Shown here piece by piece: positions 54,376 through 63,950 of a stretch of 64,000 nucleotides of DNA; within the stretch, counting starts at the first letter, position 1; every line of letters begins with the position of its first letter. The stretch lies in contig OX155961.1 in assembly GCA_944548615.1 (NCBI GenBank), forward strand, positions 27,686,414-27,750,413. Direction: 5' to 3'. The notes beneath the pieces are model-generated. The model was not told where the DNA came from and made no database searches. It saw nothing but the letters and a program-made list of their open reading frames with translations. The position numbers were made by a program, and so were the translations under genes. Origin of the DNA: Micropterix aruncella (taxonomy: Eukaryota > Arthropoda > Insecta > Lepidoptera > Micropterigidae).

Positions 54376-55019
54376 ACTTCTTCTTTTCCATCTTCTTCTT
54401 CTTCGGTTCACACATAATAGGCAATCAAGTATGCATACGCAAGACGTGCCTGTTCAATCTTATCTGGAATTCCTCAGTCATTTACCCACCTCAGATGAGC
54501 CACTTCCTTGCGGCAGGAAATTGAGAAAAATCTCACGTGGCAAATCTCCTCCCCCCATCCTCCCCCTCCCTCGTGTCCCCCTCTTCTTTACCTCGACCCA
54601 AATGGCCACTCCAAGCCCTCTCTAAGCAGTCACTCTTTTCGTACAAGTGACCGATTTAGGGGTGTCAATATTATTACTTGGCCGTACTATTGATTATATA
54701 AGTTATTAGATTGCTCAATGTCGTAATACATTTTGGCAGTTTGGATTTTGCTATGACACGCAACGTGTAGATGGCACTTATTATTCCAAACATTGATTAA
54801 TCTTCTATTATGTTCAATGGCTTAATGACCTTCTAAACACGCCTATACGATGTCCTATCTCAAAATATAGTAATGAAATATTAACAGACGAATATTTAAA
54901 TCCTAGCTCTTATTATTTTCATAAATATATCAATTTTAATTTGGTTTACAGGTTTCAATACTCAATAATTAGGCGCTTTAATGTTCAAATAGGCTAACAC
55001 ATGACATTCTAATTTCTCT
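54376..55019. other. Unannotated; pyrimidine-rich then AT-rich
   Basis: A CTTCTTCTTTTCC microsatellite at 54377-54413 and a C-rich stretch at 54547-54595 produce chance Pro-rich ORFs. The rest is AT-rich. Confidence 0.4.
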
Positions 55020-55284
55020 TTATTATTTCTATGATGAAATTAGCCTATGTATATAAAAAAAGATACATGGCACTTACAGTTTAATGTTATTATTGTTATC
55101 ATCGGTTAAATAATGTGGGTTTATTAGGCCATTAAATACCAATGTCACCTTTTTTTATAAATCTATTAATTATCAATGTTATTATAGATGGCCAAATAAA
55201 TTGCTATTAGTTTCGCCGGACAATGCTATCAGCGCCACCTGCATGCCAACGGCGCAGAAGTGTTGGCTTAACTTACTATGGTGT
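55020..55284 (+). repeat. Rep-D dispersed repeat, second copy
   Basis: AAATAAATTGCTATTAGTTT, CGCCGGACAATGC and AGCGCCACCTGCATGCC match 4349-4400, and the GTTATTATTGTTATCATCGG upstream matches 4255. The 3' side joins Rep-A at GTTGAATAGGGAG. Confidence 0.5.
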
Positions 55285-55930
55285 TGAATAGGGAGTTAAT
55301 GGGCCCTTGCTGAGTTGACCACGAGGACCCATTCTGTTCAGGGTTGGTCACACTCACGGGTCAACACCCATCCGACGGCCTCCAAGCATGAAGTGTGAGC
55401 CTGGGTAGGACTCTGGCCCTATGGGTTAGTTTCCCCTAGGAATCAAACTTCTGGCGCTCCTGGACGGTCTGCGCACCGTACGGTATAAACCAATCGATTG
55501 CGCACTCTGACTAACAGTCGGGGGAGTCTGGAAGCAGTACTGGTTCCTATAGAGCGGGAGTGGTTGCGGACCTTACGGCGACCATCGGCTACCCGATCCT
55601 AGGTGAACAGCCGGGCAAAGGATGCCGAGGTCAGCGATAGATTCGGTTTACGCCGTTTCACCGCTTCGTAAGGGAGAGGACCGCGCAAGCGACCTCGAAC
55701 TCGTAACCAATCGAGAGACTGGAGTAATCTGGTCGCAATTGAAAGTAAGGGCGTGAGTGTTAGCCCGCTGGGTAACACTCCTGGCTATCTCGCGATTAAG
55801 CGTTGGCCTCTTATGGGCTTGTGGTGGACTGTTTTGTCCAAGTCTTCTGCGCTCACTCCAGGTAGATAGAACGACTAATCGTTAAAACTTCCTGAGATGA
55901 CGGGCTCGTCCGCTGTAGTCTACAACCCTA
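55285..55930 (+). repeat. Rep-A dispersed repeat, full-length reference copy
   Basis: About 645 bp. Blocks in order: GGCCCTTGCTGAGTTGACCA; GACGGTCTGCGCACCGTACG; AGCAGTACTGGTTCCTATAG; CCGGGCAAAGGATGCCGAGG; CGCGCAAGCGACCTCGAACT; GCCCGCTGGGTAACACTCCT; GGACTGTTTTGTCCAAGTC; a terminal TGTAGTCTACAACC. There is no common ORF, no inverted ends and no recognised promoter. Nine copies or fragments are in the window, making this its commonest unclassified family. Confidence 0.7.
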
Positions 55931-56784
55931 GTTATGGTGTTTAGTACCTAATCTAATATCCTATGTCATCAATATCCGTAGGTACTAAGGAGCCATTCAC
56001 ATATTACGTAATCACGTTTTTGGGATTTTCGGGCTCCTTCCTCCCCCATGTCAACAGACGTAATCAGTTATCGGGTCTATAATACAGTCGTGTTTATAAT
56101 TCTTTTCAATATATTTATTTATTTGCCACTGGAACAATTGGTCCTGGAACAATTTATCACTTAGTTATACGGCATGGGACCGATGATCACTATGCGTGAC
56201 ACAACTTGCTGTGGATTTATTATTTTTAAAGTTAAATGTTATTCCTTGTTATTAAATATTGTCTAGTTTTCGTGTTTTGCATGTTGCAAGCTGCTGTACA
56301 TTACAATTATAAAAATATATATAAATAATTTATAATGGAATGGATGAACTAGTTTCGATTTCGAGATTTCAGCGAATATTTGAGGTACATACGATCTAAT
56401 TATCCACTACAAAACAACCCATAGACACTTTATGGCAACACCATTAATTGCCTTGCCGGTCCACACCCCTGCCTCTAGAAGTAAGACCAAAGCTGACCTC
56501 TTCCGACAGACGTGTTCAGAAAGATAAAGTGTGTGAACTCGTATCCCCGTCTAGCCTCACCCTCTCTTTCATACTGGACTCCCTCCCCTCATACATTCCC
56601 TCCCCCACCCATCAGTGTCGCGCCCAAACATCGGTTAGTTTGGCGAAAGTGGCAAAAGGATAATCGAGAATTCTTTCTCGTGTGATAGATGGAAAACATC
56701 ATGTTGGCGAGTACGGTGGATTACCAAAGCAACTGACACCCAATTTTATAATCGAGTATCGGTTCAATACTTTAGTTCACTAAT
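55931..56784. other. Unannotated sequence
   Basis: AT-rich with one pyrimidine-rich stretch (56550-56630). The ORF 56448-56663 lies there and has no recognisable motif. Confidence 0.4.
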
Positions 56785-57430
56785 GGACTGCTAATGGTTT
56801 TCGTGCAGTTGTGCAACTAAGATCCGCTCGTTTACTTAGATCTGCCCAACTCACGGTCCAGTCCCCATCTGGTAGCCTGCACGTAGAAGCTCGAACCTGG
56901 TAAGGACTCTTACTTCCCTTGCCTTGGCAGGGTCAGCTTCTCCTCTATCGGACGCAGTTAAGCGGTTTGTGCATCGTGCGGCCTCAGTCAATCGACTGTG
57001 CACTTCGACGAATAACAAGGGGAGTCTGGAAATGATATACTGTTTAATAAAAATCTGGGGTGGATGTTGATGTGGACCTCATGTCAGATATTCTTAAAAC
57101 GACCCCTTGGCCACCCGATCCTGTATGAAAAACGAACAAAGGACGCCACACTCCGCGATAAATTCGAACCGAATTACCGCTAACAATATGTAGAGGCCGC
57201 ACAGGCGACTTCGGACCCGAAATCATACAGGAGGCTGGAGAAATCCGGCCTAATCTGGTAGTCAGGGTGCGAGACTGTCAACTGCCTAGTGCACTGGTCT
57301 CTAAAGGGTGAGTTAATGTAGCTAGACGGTGTTCTGTGTTGTCCCTAAGTCTCTACCTTCAGATTAAAATGATCAATACCGTTATAACTTTCTTGGGCGA
57401 CAGATTCGCCCGTTGTAGATGACAGCTCCA
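56785..57430 (+). repeat. Rep-A dispersed repeat, near full-length
   Basis: Same block order as 55285-55930, moderately diverged: TTTCGTGCAGTTGTGCAACT, GTGCATCGTGCGGCCTCAGT, GCCACCCGATCCTGTATG, AAAGGACGCCACACTCCG, GCCGCACAGGCGACTTCGGA and TTGTAGATGACAGC. Confidence 0.65.
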
Positions 57431-57847
57431 AGCCAAGTATTACATAAGGACCGTGTGATACCTAATTATTGAGTGTGTTCGATAGACGAGAAATGCCAGC
57501 CAACTAACTTAAGTATGGCTAAGTATTCGGGAAGTCATTGTTATCAAGTGGTAATATTGTCAAACGTATTTCCCATTAAATGTGGAATATTATTATTTCA
57601 AAAACAATTCGAAAATAAATTACCAAATTTGTATATCTTAATAGGAATAACGTTTGTCATCACCCGTTAAGGCTGGGCATTGACGGTCAGTTTTTCGCGT
57701 CAGTCTAGTCGTAAAACTGTGGCGTCACTCCAAATGGTTTTATGCCAACTAGATTTGCCCATTGACTGGCGTCACTCCGGCTCTTCAGTTTTCGACCGGC
57801 CCGGCCGCATGAAGGACGTGTCTCTTTGCGGACATCCACGAATAAAA

Positions 57848-57940
57848 ATGGATTCCGATTCCGAAAAAGAAACGTTCCTTGTTACTACGGCTACTCTTTG
57901 TTTTATTTTATTTTATAGCAAACTTACAGATAGTAAATAA
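57848..57940 (+). pseudogene. Harbinger transposase N-terminal relic
   Basis: Thirty codons beginning MDSDSEKETFLVTTATLCFI, an acidic Ser-Asp-Glu start followed by a hydrophobic stretch, the usual opening of Harbinger nuclease proteins. It stops at 57940 just where AT-rich filler begins. The catalytic DDE nuclease domain is missing. It is open from the left terminal repeat, so the repeat may have supplied the promoter. Confidence 0.5.
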
Positions 57941-58507
57941 TATATAATACTAGTATTTTAAATACATATACAAACCAAACAAATTTACTATCCTATGAAC
58001 AGTTTTCAATGCTTGCATTACAAATTAACAGAAATAACATGAACACGTTGATAGTAGAAAAAATTATAATAAGGGTAGGAAAATTAATTATTAAATAAGT
58101 TGTTGATAAGGTTATTTGGATAGAGCAAAATAGAAGTATGAGTAATTGGATAGTAATATTTATTATACATAATATGATATAATACAATAGTCTGTTATAA
58201 TATAGTAATCATATATTACAGTACTTAAGGATGGCAGTTAGTGAAATCTTAAGAAGTAGGAGATAGGCTAGGTATGATCGAGTCATTTATTAAATTAATG
58301 GAATCATAAAATATATCTAATCCTTTACACGATTTATCAAAAAACGCGACACATTGTTAAACAAGATACTAATATGAGACAAGCTATAAACCCTCATGAG
58401 AGATTCACTGCCACTCTTCGTTTCTTAGCATCGGGAATGAAATCTGACTTCTATAATATCTAATTCAATTTTATAAATAATATCTAAATAAAATTGGAAT
58501 ATTTTAT

Positions 58508-58618
58508 CTAAATAAAATCTTCTACAGGTTTTTGTCGATACTGTTTATTTTTAAAATTTTTGTCGGTTATTTTCCATAAACATTCTGAATTTCTATATTT
58601 TTTGATGAAATCTATCAT
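58508..58618 (-). pseudogene. MADF-domain protein relic (Harbinger accessory ORF)
   Basis: From the ATG at 58616-58618, the minus frame reads MIDFIKKYRNSECLWKITDK then NFKNKQYRQ. The pattern LI-x-x-V/I-x-x-Y-x-x-LW-x-x-x-x-x-x-Y/F-K-N-x-x-x-R is the first half of a MADF DNA-binding domain. In PIF/Harbinger elements such a protein binds the ends and helps the transposase enter the nucleus and cut. The domain is cut short after 36 residues. Confidence 0.65.
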
Positions 58619-58930
58619 TATGACAAGTCCGACACCGCCATGATGACGACGACGACACCACCATGACAAAAACAAAAACGCAGCACGCGCTGTCACCACG
58701 GTCCGCGAGCGCTGAGAGCGAACTGACACGTTGGATTGCCGATTCTTTTCGCGCCGTTTTTCGCGCCGACTCACGGTCAGTTTGGCGCGACGCGCCAGTT
58801 GGATTATGGTAGCCACGGAAAATATCGCGTCGTCAGTTAAAACTCTGGAGTGACGATTCGACATTCACGATCAAATTTTGGATGCACGCCAGTTCAACTG
58901 ACGCGAAAAACTGACCGTCAATGCCCAGCT

Positions 58931-59089
58931 TTATACTTATTGATTCATAAATGTAGATTTTGTCAAGATATTTCTATTTTTCTTATGCATCATTATTCAA
59001 ATATTCATAATTTTCTTATGCAGCATAATTTTCATCATGCTACGGACCCGTCAGATACAGTATACCAGGCAGTAGCGTCTCTTATAACA
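58931..59089. other. Short unannotated spacer
   Basis: AT-rich sequence between the Harbinger element and Rep-E. TTTTCTTATGCATCATTATT and TTTTCTTATGCAGCATAATT form a short direct repeat at 58978 and 59012. Confidence 0.4.
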
Positions 59090-59240
59090 AAATTGAAAAC
59101 GAAACGAGCTACGTCACGAATCCAAGGGCTCGCACATGCCTGCCATATGTCTACTCCTCCGCCAACGCAGATGTTCAATTGTTTGCAAAATTCGCCAATC
59201 TTCGCACGAGCGTAACGCTAACCAAAGGCGTTCGTCGAAA
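59090..59240 (+). repeat. Rep-E dispersed repeat, second copy
   Basis: GAGCTACGTCACGAATCCAA and CTCCGCCAACGCAGATGTTC correspond to the 39350-39600 copy. The overlapping ORFs (58850-59215 plus, 59114-59335 minus) are not conserved between copies. Confidence 0.45.
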
Positions 59241-59242
59241 AG

Positions 59243-60275
59243 TACCCCTATTCCCTCGCACCCTAACCTCGCAATACACTGCCGCTCGAGAGTGCGTCTA
59301 CTGCTCTCTCGGTATACTGTGCCTGAGGGGTTCATAGACCCCAGGTTAGGAAACCCTGTTATGAAAGTAATCGATTAGGGCATATTACCACAAAACGATG
59401 TAATGGGTTGCCGTGTTTTGTTATTTGAAGGCAGCTTAGCGAAACAGCAGAAAAATATTTCTACACTGCACGTTTTGGTCGATGTCTCCCTCTATTCCAT
59501 ATAATAGTAAATCGCGTGCTCACTTCCCTCACACCCTATCCCCGCACTGCCCCTCTAGAGTGCGTCTACTGCTCTCTCGGTATACTGTGCCTCAGGGGTT
59601 CATGGACCCCAGGTTCAGAAACCCTGTTATACGAGTTATCGATTAGGGCATATTACCACAAAACGATGTAATGGGTTGCCGTGTTTTGTTATTTGGGAGA
59701 GTCTGAAACAGTACTGTTTCCTATAGAGCGGGGGTGGTTGCGGACCTTACGGCGACTGCTCTTGAAACGACCATCGGCTACCCGATCCTAGGTGAGCAGC
59801 CGGGCAAAGGATGCCGAGGTCAGCGATAGATTCGGTTTACACCGTTTCACCGCTTCGTAAGGGATAGGACCGCGCAAGCGACCTCGAACTCGTAACCAGT
59901 TGAGAAACCGGCGTAATATGGTCGCAATTGGTCGTAAGTAAGGGCGTGAGTGTAAGCCCGCTGGGTAACATACCTGTTTATCTCGCGGATAAGGCGTTGG
60001 CCTTTTACGGGCATGTGGCGGAGCTTGACGGTGGACTGTTTTGTCCAAGTCTTCTGCGCTCACTTCACGGGAAATAGAACGACGTTGTAGTTGACAACTT
60101 TATTTGTTGTAAGAGTAATCGATTAGGGCATATTATCACAAAACGATGTAATATGGGTTGCTGTGTTTTGTTACTTGAGGGCAGCTTAGTGGAATATACG
60201 AATAATATTCGTACCCCGCACGTTTCGGTCGATGTCTCCCTCTGTTCCATATAGTAAATCGCGTGCTGTTGTGGC
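59243..60275 (+). repeat. Local tandem duplication (three copies) split by a Rep-A insertion
   Basis: Blocks GTGCGTCTACTGCTCTCTCG with GGGCATATTACCACAAAACG and GGGTTGCCGTGTTTTGTTAT occur at 59292/59372/59404 and at 59550/59646/59678. A partial third copy with GGGCATATTATCACAAAACG begins at 60126. A Rep-A copy lies between the second and third. The first and third copies share the continuation GGCAGCTTAG with TCGATGTCTCCCTCT. Confidence 0.65.
59696..60100 (+). repeat. Rep-A dispersed repeat inserted in the local duplication
   Basis: Starts at GAGTCTGAAACAGTACTGTT, midway through the family, and runs to TTGTAGTTGACAAC. It is very similar to 55545-55925. The minus ORF 59788-60063 falls inside it and is not conserved. 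Confidence 0.7.
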
Positions 60276-60370
60276 GGCCCCTCTGCGTCGCCTATCTTAA
60301 CTAATTTACCGGAAAAATAGTCGCCTCCGTGTACAATAATAGCGTGGGCGGAGATACTGGACGGCCCGTA

Positions 60371-60643
60371 ATGAATCATACTAAATCATCCGCTAAGAGA
60401 CAAGCGGAGATAACGAAAGAAAACTCGCCGTTTCCCCCCTCCTCCACCCCATCCCCGATTCCCGGGAAAAAGTCCCCGGACGCAGGGAAAACTTTCCCAC
60501 GACGCGACTTTTCCCGGGTCGGAAATCGGGAAAGTTCGATGTTAATTAAAAAGAATGTAAGCTTGAATAGTTTGTGTTGCGGCAGAGCGCCGGACACATC
60601 GTTACGGGCGAAAGAATTGGATAGCTCAGCGTCCCCCAATTAA
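60371..60643 (+). pseudogene. Possible LINE ORF1 remnant
   Basis: From the ATG at 60371 the frame reads MNHTKSSAKRQAEITKENSP and continues Pro, Ser, Lys rich to a stop at 60643. It lacks zinc knuckles. Its basic, Pro-Ser rich start and its position just ahead of an ORF that opens like a LINE ORF2 suggest a heavily deleted ORF1. The family is not certain. Confidence 0.35.
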
Positions 60644-60665
60644 AATCTGCCGCAGAACCCCTAGC

Positions 60666-60878
60666 ATGTCTCTAAAATTAAACGCAATTCAATGGAACTC
60701 AGATAAACCCAAACGGTATCAGGCCGCTGTTTTTAAAAACCAGTGGAGGCATAGAGGGGCGGTGTCGACAAGAACGGACGAACCCGTCACCCCAGGCTGG
60801 TATAACGATATGAGATCTTTCTTTCAGTCGTGGGATGAGCGTAGACGACTTAGAAATAATATCAAATATACTGTCTAG
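60666..60878 (+). pseudogene. Possible LINE ORF2 start, truncated
   Basis: The frame reads MSLKLNAIQWNSDKPKRYQA. The start LNxIQWN is how the APE endonuclease of many LINE ORF2 proteins begins, and the ATG sits 22 bp after the preceding stop, a usual ORF1-ORF2 spacing. No further endonuclease motifs follow in the 70 codons, so most of it is deleted. Confidence 0.35.
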
Positions 60879-60884
60879 CTAGGC

Positions 60885-61172
60885 CAACATGCCCGTCAGA
60901 CACCAACGCCTTACAGCGAGGCACCGGGAAAGGTACCCAGCAGGAAGCTTCTCCGTCTGGTATTAACCGTCAGGATACCTCCTTTCTGCTCTCTCTCTCT
61001 CTCTCTCGGTATTGTGTGTACCGAATCTATCGCGGCATCCTTTTCCCGGCTCTTACCCGGAAGTTACGGTTGGGGGTTTTGCTGGTGCGCCCTCAGGTGA
61101 CTGATGTAGCCGATCTTGGCTTTGAATGTGCGTGCGCATTTGTCGCAAGTCAAGACACCATCGATATAATTA
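60885..61172 (-). pseudogene. LINE C2H2-finger relic followed by Rep-A (- strand)
   Basis: The minus strand at 61080-61165 reads [20 protein letters not shown] then RAH, a canonical C-x2-C-x12-H-x3-H finger. Fingers of the type C-x2-C-x-R-x-F-x-x-x-IGxxSHxR close many LINE ORF2 proteins. Immediately downstream on the same strand is Rep-A sequence (CCCAGCAGGAAGC read on plus, GCCTTACAGCGAGGCACCGG). Upstream, a degraded [12 protein letters not shown] fits the linker. This links the Rep-A family to a LINE. Confidence 0.5.
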
Positions 61173-61690
61173 TACTTTAGCCTTTAGCTCGTCGCGCTTG
61201 GCATCTAAGTCGAGCAGCCTCTTCTTTTCAAATGTTATAATATAGCGTTGATGTCTACACTAATTTGTTGTAAACAACGGCGTTGGGGGGGGGGGGGGGG
61301 CATGCTGACCCATACAGAAGTACTTAACTGTTGCAGATGCTGTCGGTCAACTGCCACAGTGATCCACCAAATGATATTGGGAGAGTGCACTTACATGTGG
61401 AGATATAGGTTTCAGGATTCTTTAGTCTTAGTTTTAAATTCAAATAAATCGAAACATAGGCCAATAGTAAAAGAATACTGAGTTTTCAAGTTATTCAGGA
61501 TAAAAATTCAGTATTCAGTATTTCAGGCTAAAAACTAAAACTCTAATTAAAATAAAAAAGACAAGACCCTTATTCTGAAACGTTAACCAACATTGGCTTA
61601 GTTATTTTTATATATATAAATGCAATAATATATAAGAGTATATAAATACAAATACAACATTTTCTACCTCATCCAGTGAATCCTTTGTGT
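61173..61690. other. Unannotated; contains a G-tract
   Basis: A run of about 17 G lies at 61284-61300. The short ORF across it has no motif. The remainder is AT-rich. Confidence 0.4.
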
Positions 61691-61985
61691 TGCTTATATA
61701 ATATTTGTCTGTTTGTTCCTACTCTTTCTTGCCAAAATTTACAATGGCGGGCTTATTATCATACGACAATCTTCTACAACCAACCCCACGATGAAGTATT
61801 TATATGTATGTGTGAGTGTAACATGTATGTATGTGTGTATCTTGTTTCATTCTATCGACAGAATTGACATTCTATTCCGTTAATTTTATCCTACCGAAAA
61901 AGGGTGAAATTGTCGTGGATCGAACCCGGAACCTTACAATGTAAGAGCAGGTGACTTAATCACCATGCAATCGAGCCATATTACA
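61691..61985 (-). mobile_element. tRNA-derived SINE, full-length, diverged
   Basis: On the minus strand the head has GCTCGATTGCATGGTGATTA (box A region) and GGTTCCGGGTTCGATCCACG (box B). The body has ACGGAATAGAATGTCAATTC and the 3' part GGGTTGGTTGTAGAAGATTG with GATAATAAGCCCGCC. It matches the 63255 copy throughout, with more substitutions. Confidence 0.78.
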
Positions 61986-62379
61986 CTTTGAGGCCCTTAA
62001 CAATGTTTGTATACTATTAATTATAACTGAATAATAATCCTGAGGAATATGATTTATATTAGAAAATAGCACCACCGAAACCATTATATAAAATACACGA
62101 AAAGGAAGGATATAAAATAAATTGAAACCAATAAATACACCATTAAAATAACAAAAAATATTTAGTCTAAAATATAAAACAATTTCATAATATAATACAA
62201 ATCAATATTTCGATAAATAATTAAAAAAAAAAAAACTAAATATCTAAACACTGTCAATCACATTTTAGACACGCTTTATAAAAGTATATATTATTTGTTT
62301 TTTTTTATATTTTGTTAAATTATTTAATAAAAGCAACATACGAGTATATTGCTATAAATAATATTAATTTTATATTTCA
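61986..62379. other. Unannotated AT-rich sequence
   Basis: Very AT-rich, no ORF or recognisable repeat. Confidence 0.5.
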
Positions 62380-63015
62380 TGATAGCCCCTTCTAAATTTC
62401 ACCATGACAGGGCTGCTGCACACAGGGATGGCTACCGACGAGGGGGGACTCTCCACGGTAAACAGCACAGAAACGAAATTTTGTATACGCATACATTCAC
62501 CATTGTATGGCTGCGGCGCCCAGGGTTAGCTCGGAACAGAGCATTTTCATTAAAGCTTGTTTTTACTACTAACATATTTTACAATAAATTGCCATTATGC
62601 ATCAGACGTCTTGGGGAGGTTCACTTTACTAAAATGATACAGTGTATAACCCATTTTATGGTATTGAGGATTTTGACAATATTTGGCTATCTTAATTCAT
62701 TGCATTATTTAATATTATATAATTGTGTTTTGTAATTCTGTCTATTATTTTCATTGCTCTTTTATATTTGTATTTTTTTATTTTTTTTATTACTGTATAA
62801 TTGCCCATTCTAAGTTTTACCGCGACAGAGCTGCTGCATTTAGGGTTGGCTTCCAATGAGAGGACTCCTCAACGGTCAACAGCAGGAACTTGAAATTATG
62901 TAAAGCATTCAATTATAATACCCCGTCTAAGTTCCACTATGACATGGCTGCTGCTGCACCCAGGGTTGGCTCGGGACAGAGCATTTTAATAAAAGCTTGT
63001 TTTTAAAAATGTCTT
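62380..63015 (+). repeat. Duplicated CTGCTGCACCCAGGG unit
   Basis: Two composite units about 425 bp apart: CATGACAGGGCTGCTGCACA with CACGGTAAACAGCA, then CCAGGGTTAGCTCGGAACAG with AAAGCTTGTTTTT (62401-62572); and GCGACAGAGCTGCTGCATTT with AACGGTCAACAGCA, then CCAGGGTTGGCTCGGGACAG with AAAGCTTGTTTTT (62823-63005). In the first unit a frame with YNKLPLCIRRLGEVHFTKMI resembles a LINE ORF2 tail, but this is weak. Confidence 0.55.
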
Positions 63016-63029
63016 TTTACTATTAACCT

Positions 63030-63255
63030 TACTTTCCCAGCCCAAGCGAAAGTATTGTGAATTCGCTATATAAAAATCAAGATGAAGGCGGAAATATACT
63101 TTTTGACCACTCCTGAGACGATTAGAAACATTTCCAGACTGAAGTCTGTCGAGTTGTGAGTCTGTGTATGCGTGTGTGTGTGTGCGTGTATTCCTCCACT
63201 ATAGTTCCTAAACGCTTTATCCGATTGAGATGAATTTTTGCATGCAGGAATAATT
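63030..63255 (+). repeat. Rep-B dispersed repeat, left part
   Basis: AAGCGAAAGTATTGTGAATT, CACTCCTGAGACGATTAGAA, TATTCCTCCACTATAGTTCC and AACGCTTTATCCGATTGAGA match the Rep-B copies at 38160 and 48930. The copy is interrupted after GCAGGAATAATTTGG by a SINE tail. Confidence 0.65.
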
Positions 63256-63548
63256 TGGTTTGTTTGTTTGTTTATACTCTTTATTGTGAAAATGTCACAA
63301 TGAGCGGGTTTATTGTCGTATGACAATCTCTTACAACCAACCCTACTATGACGTGTTATATTATGTATGTGTGCGTGTAACGTGTCTGTAAGTGTGTGTC
63401 TTGTTATTGCATTCGATCGACAGAATTGAAAATGCAATTCCGTTAATTTGATCCCAACGGAAAATGGTAACCCAGCCGGGAATCGAACCCGGGACCTCAT
63501 AATATAAGATCAGGCGACCTAACCACTATGCCACCGGGCCATGTATCA
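63256..63548 (-). mobile_element. tRNA-derived SINE, full-length, nested in Rep-B
   Basis: The minus-strand head GCCCGGTGGCATAGTGGTTA, GGTCGCCTGATC and CCCGGGTTCGATTCCCGGCT GGGT folds like a tRNA: a 7-bp acceptor stem pairs GCCCGGT with GCTGGGT using three wobble pairs. The anticodon arm is not canonical, so it is not a functional tRNA. The body and a (AAAC)n tail (63256-63272, read as GTTT on plus) complete a typical SINE. It separates two parts of one Rep-B copy. Confidence 0.85.
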
Positions 63549-63569
63549 CTATGCCACTATGCCACCGGG

Positions 63570-63950
63570 TTAAAATCGGTCCACCGGGGGGGGGCGCGCT
63601 AGTCATACTTCAATCTCGAAATATTGGACTTAGATGCTTGAAATTCGGTAAACAGATGCGTCGTAAGGCCGAAACCTTATTATGAAATTAGAACTTGAAT
63701 TTCGGTATACAGATGCCTTGCTGGACCGGTTAGATTATCTCGTATAAAAGCGATGCAAATAATATTTAAAGTCAAGCGATACAATATTATTTGGAAATAT
63801 ACCATTTTAAAACCACGGAAAATACTACAAATATACTACGAATTGGAGCACTGGGGGAGTTTATGTTGGCGATGGGAGGGGAGGGTTAGGGTGTTGGCGG
63901 TGGATTGTCTACTTGCCGGAAAAGTCTTGGGGTGATACAACCGATTTTTT
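63570..63950 (+). repeat. Rep-B dispersed repeat, right part
   Basis: GGGGGGCGCGCTAGTCATAC, TTCAATCTCGAAATATTGGA, GTAAGGCCGAAACC and the terminal AAGTCTTGGGGTGATACAAC continue the Rep-B copy begun at 63030 after the SINE. A duplicated ACTATGCCACCGGG at 63526 and 63553 lies at the junction. Confidence 0.65.

Larger units (their letters stand above)
57671..58930. mobile_element. PIF/Harbinger element, internally deleted
   Basis: Perfect 33-bp terminal inverted repeats at 57672-57704 and 58897-58929 (GCTGGGCATTGACGGTCAG at the outer side). Inside, two relic genes start from opposite ends and point toward each other: a transposase N-terminus (plus) and a MADF-domain protein (minus). That two-gene plan, with a MADF or Myb-like partner, is typical of PIF/Harbinger elements. 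The central 570 bp are AT-rich and non-coding, so the catalytic region is lost. No clean 3-bp target duplication is visible. Confidence 0.8.

Noticed and set aside
58508..58864. Full 118-codon minus ORF as the MADF protein
   Set aside because: Residues before the ATG at 58618 are Arg-rich readings of the terminal-repeat side and do not match MADF proteins; I use the inner start.
63475..63545. Functional tRNA gene on the minus strand
   Set aside because: Boxes A and B and the acceptor stem are good, but the anticodon arm is abnormal and two further copies share a long SINE body.
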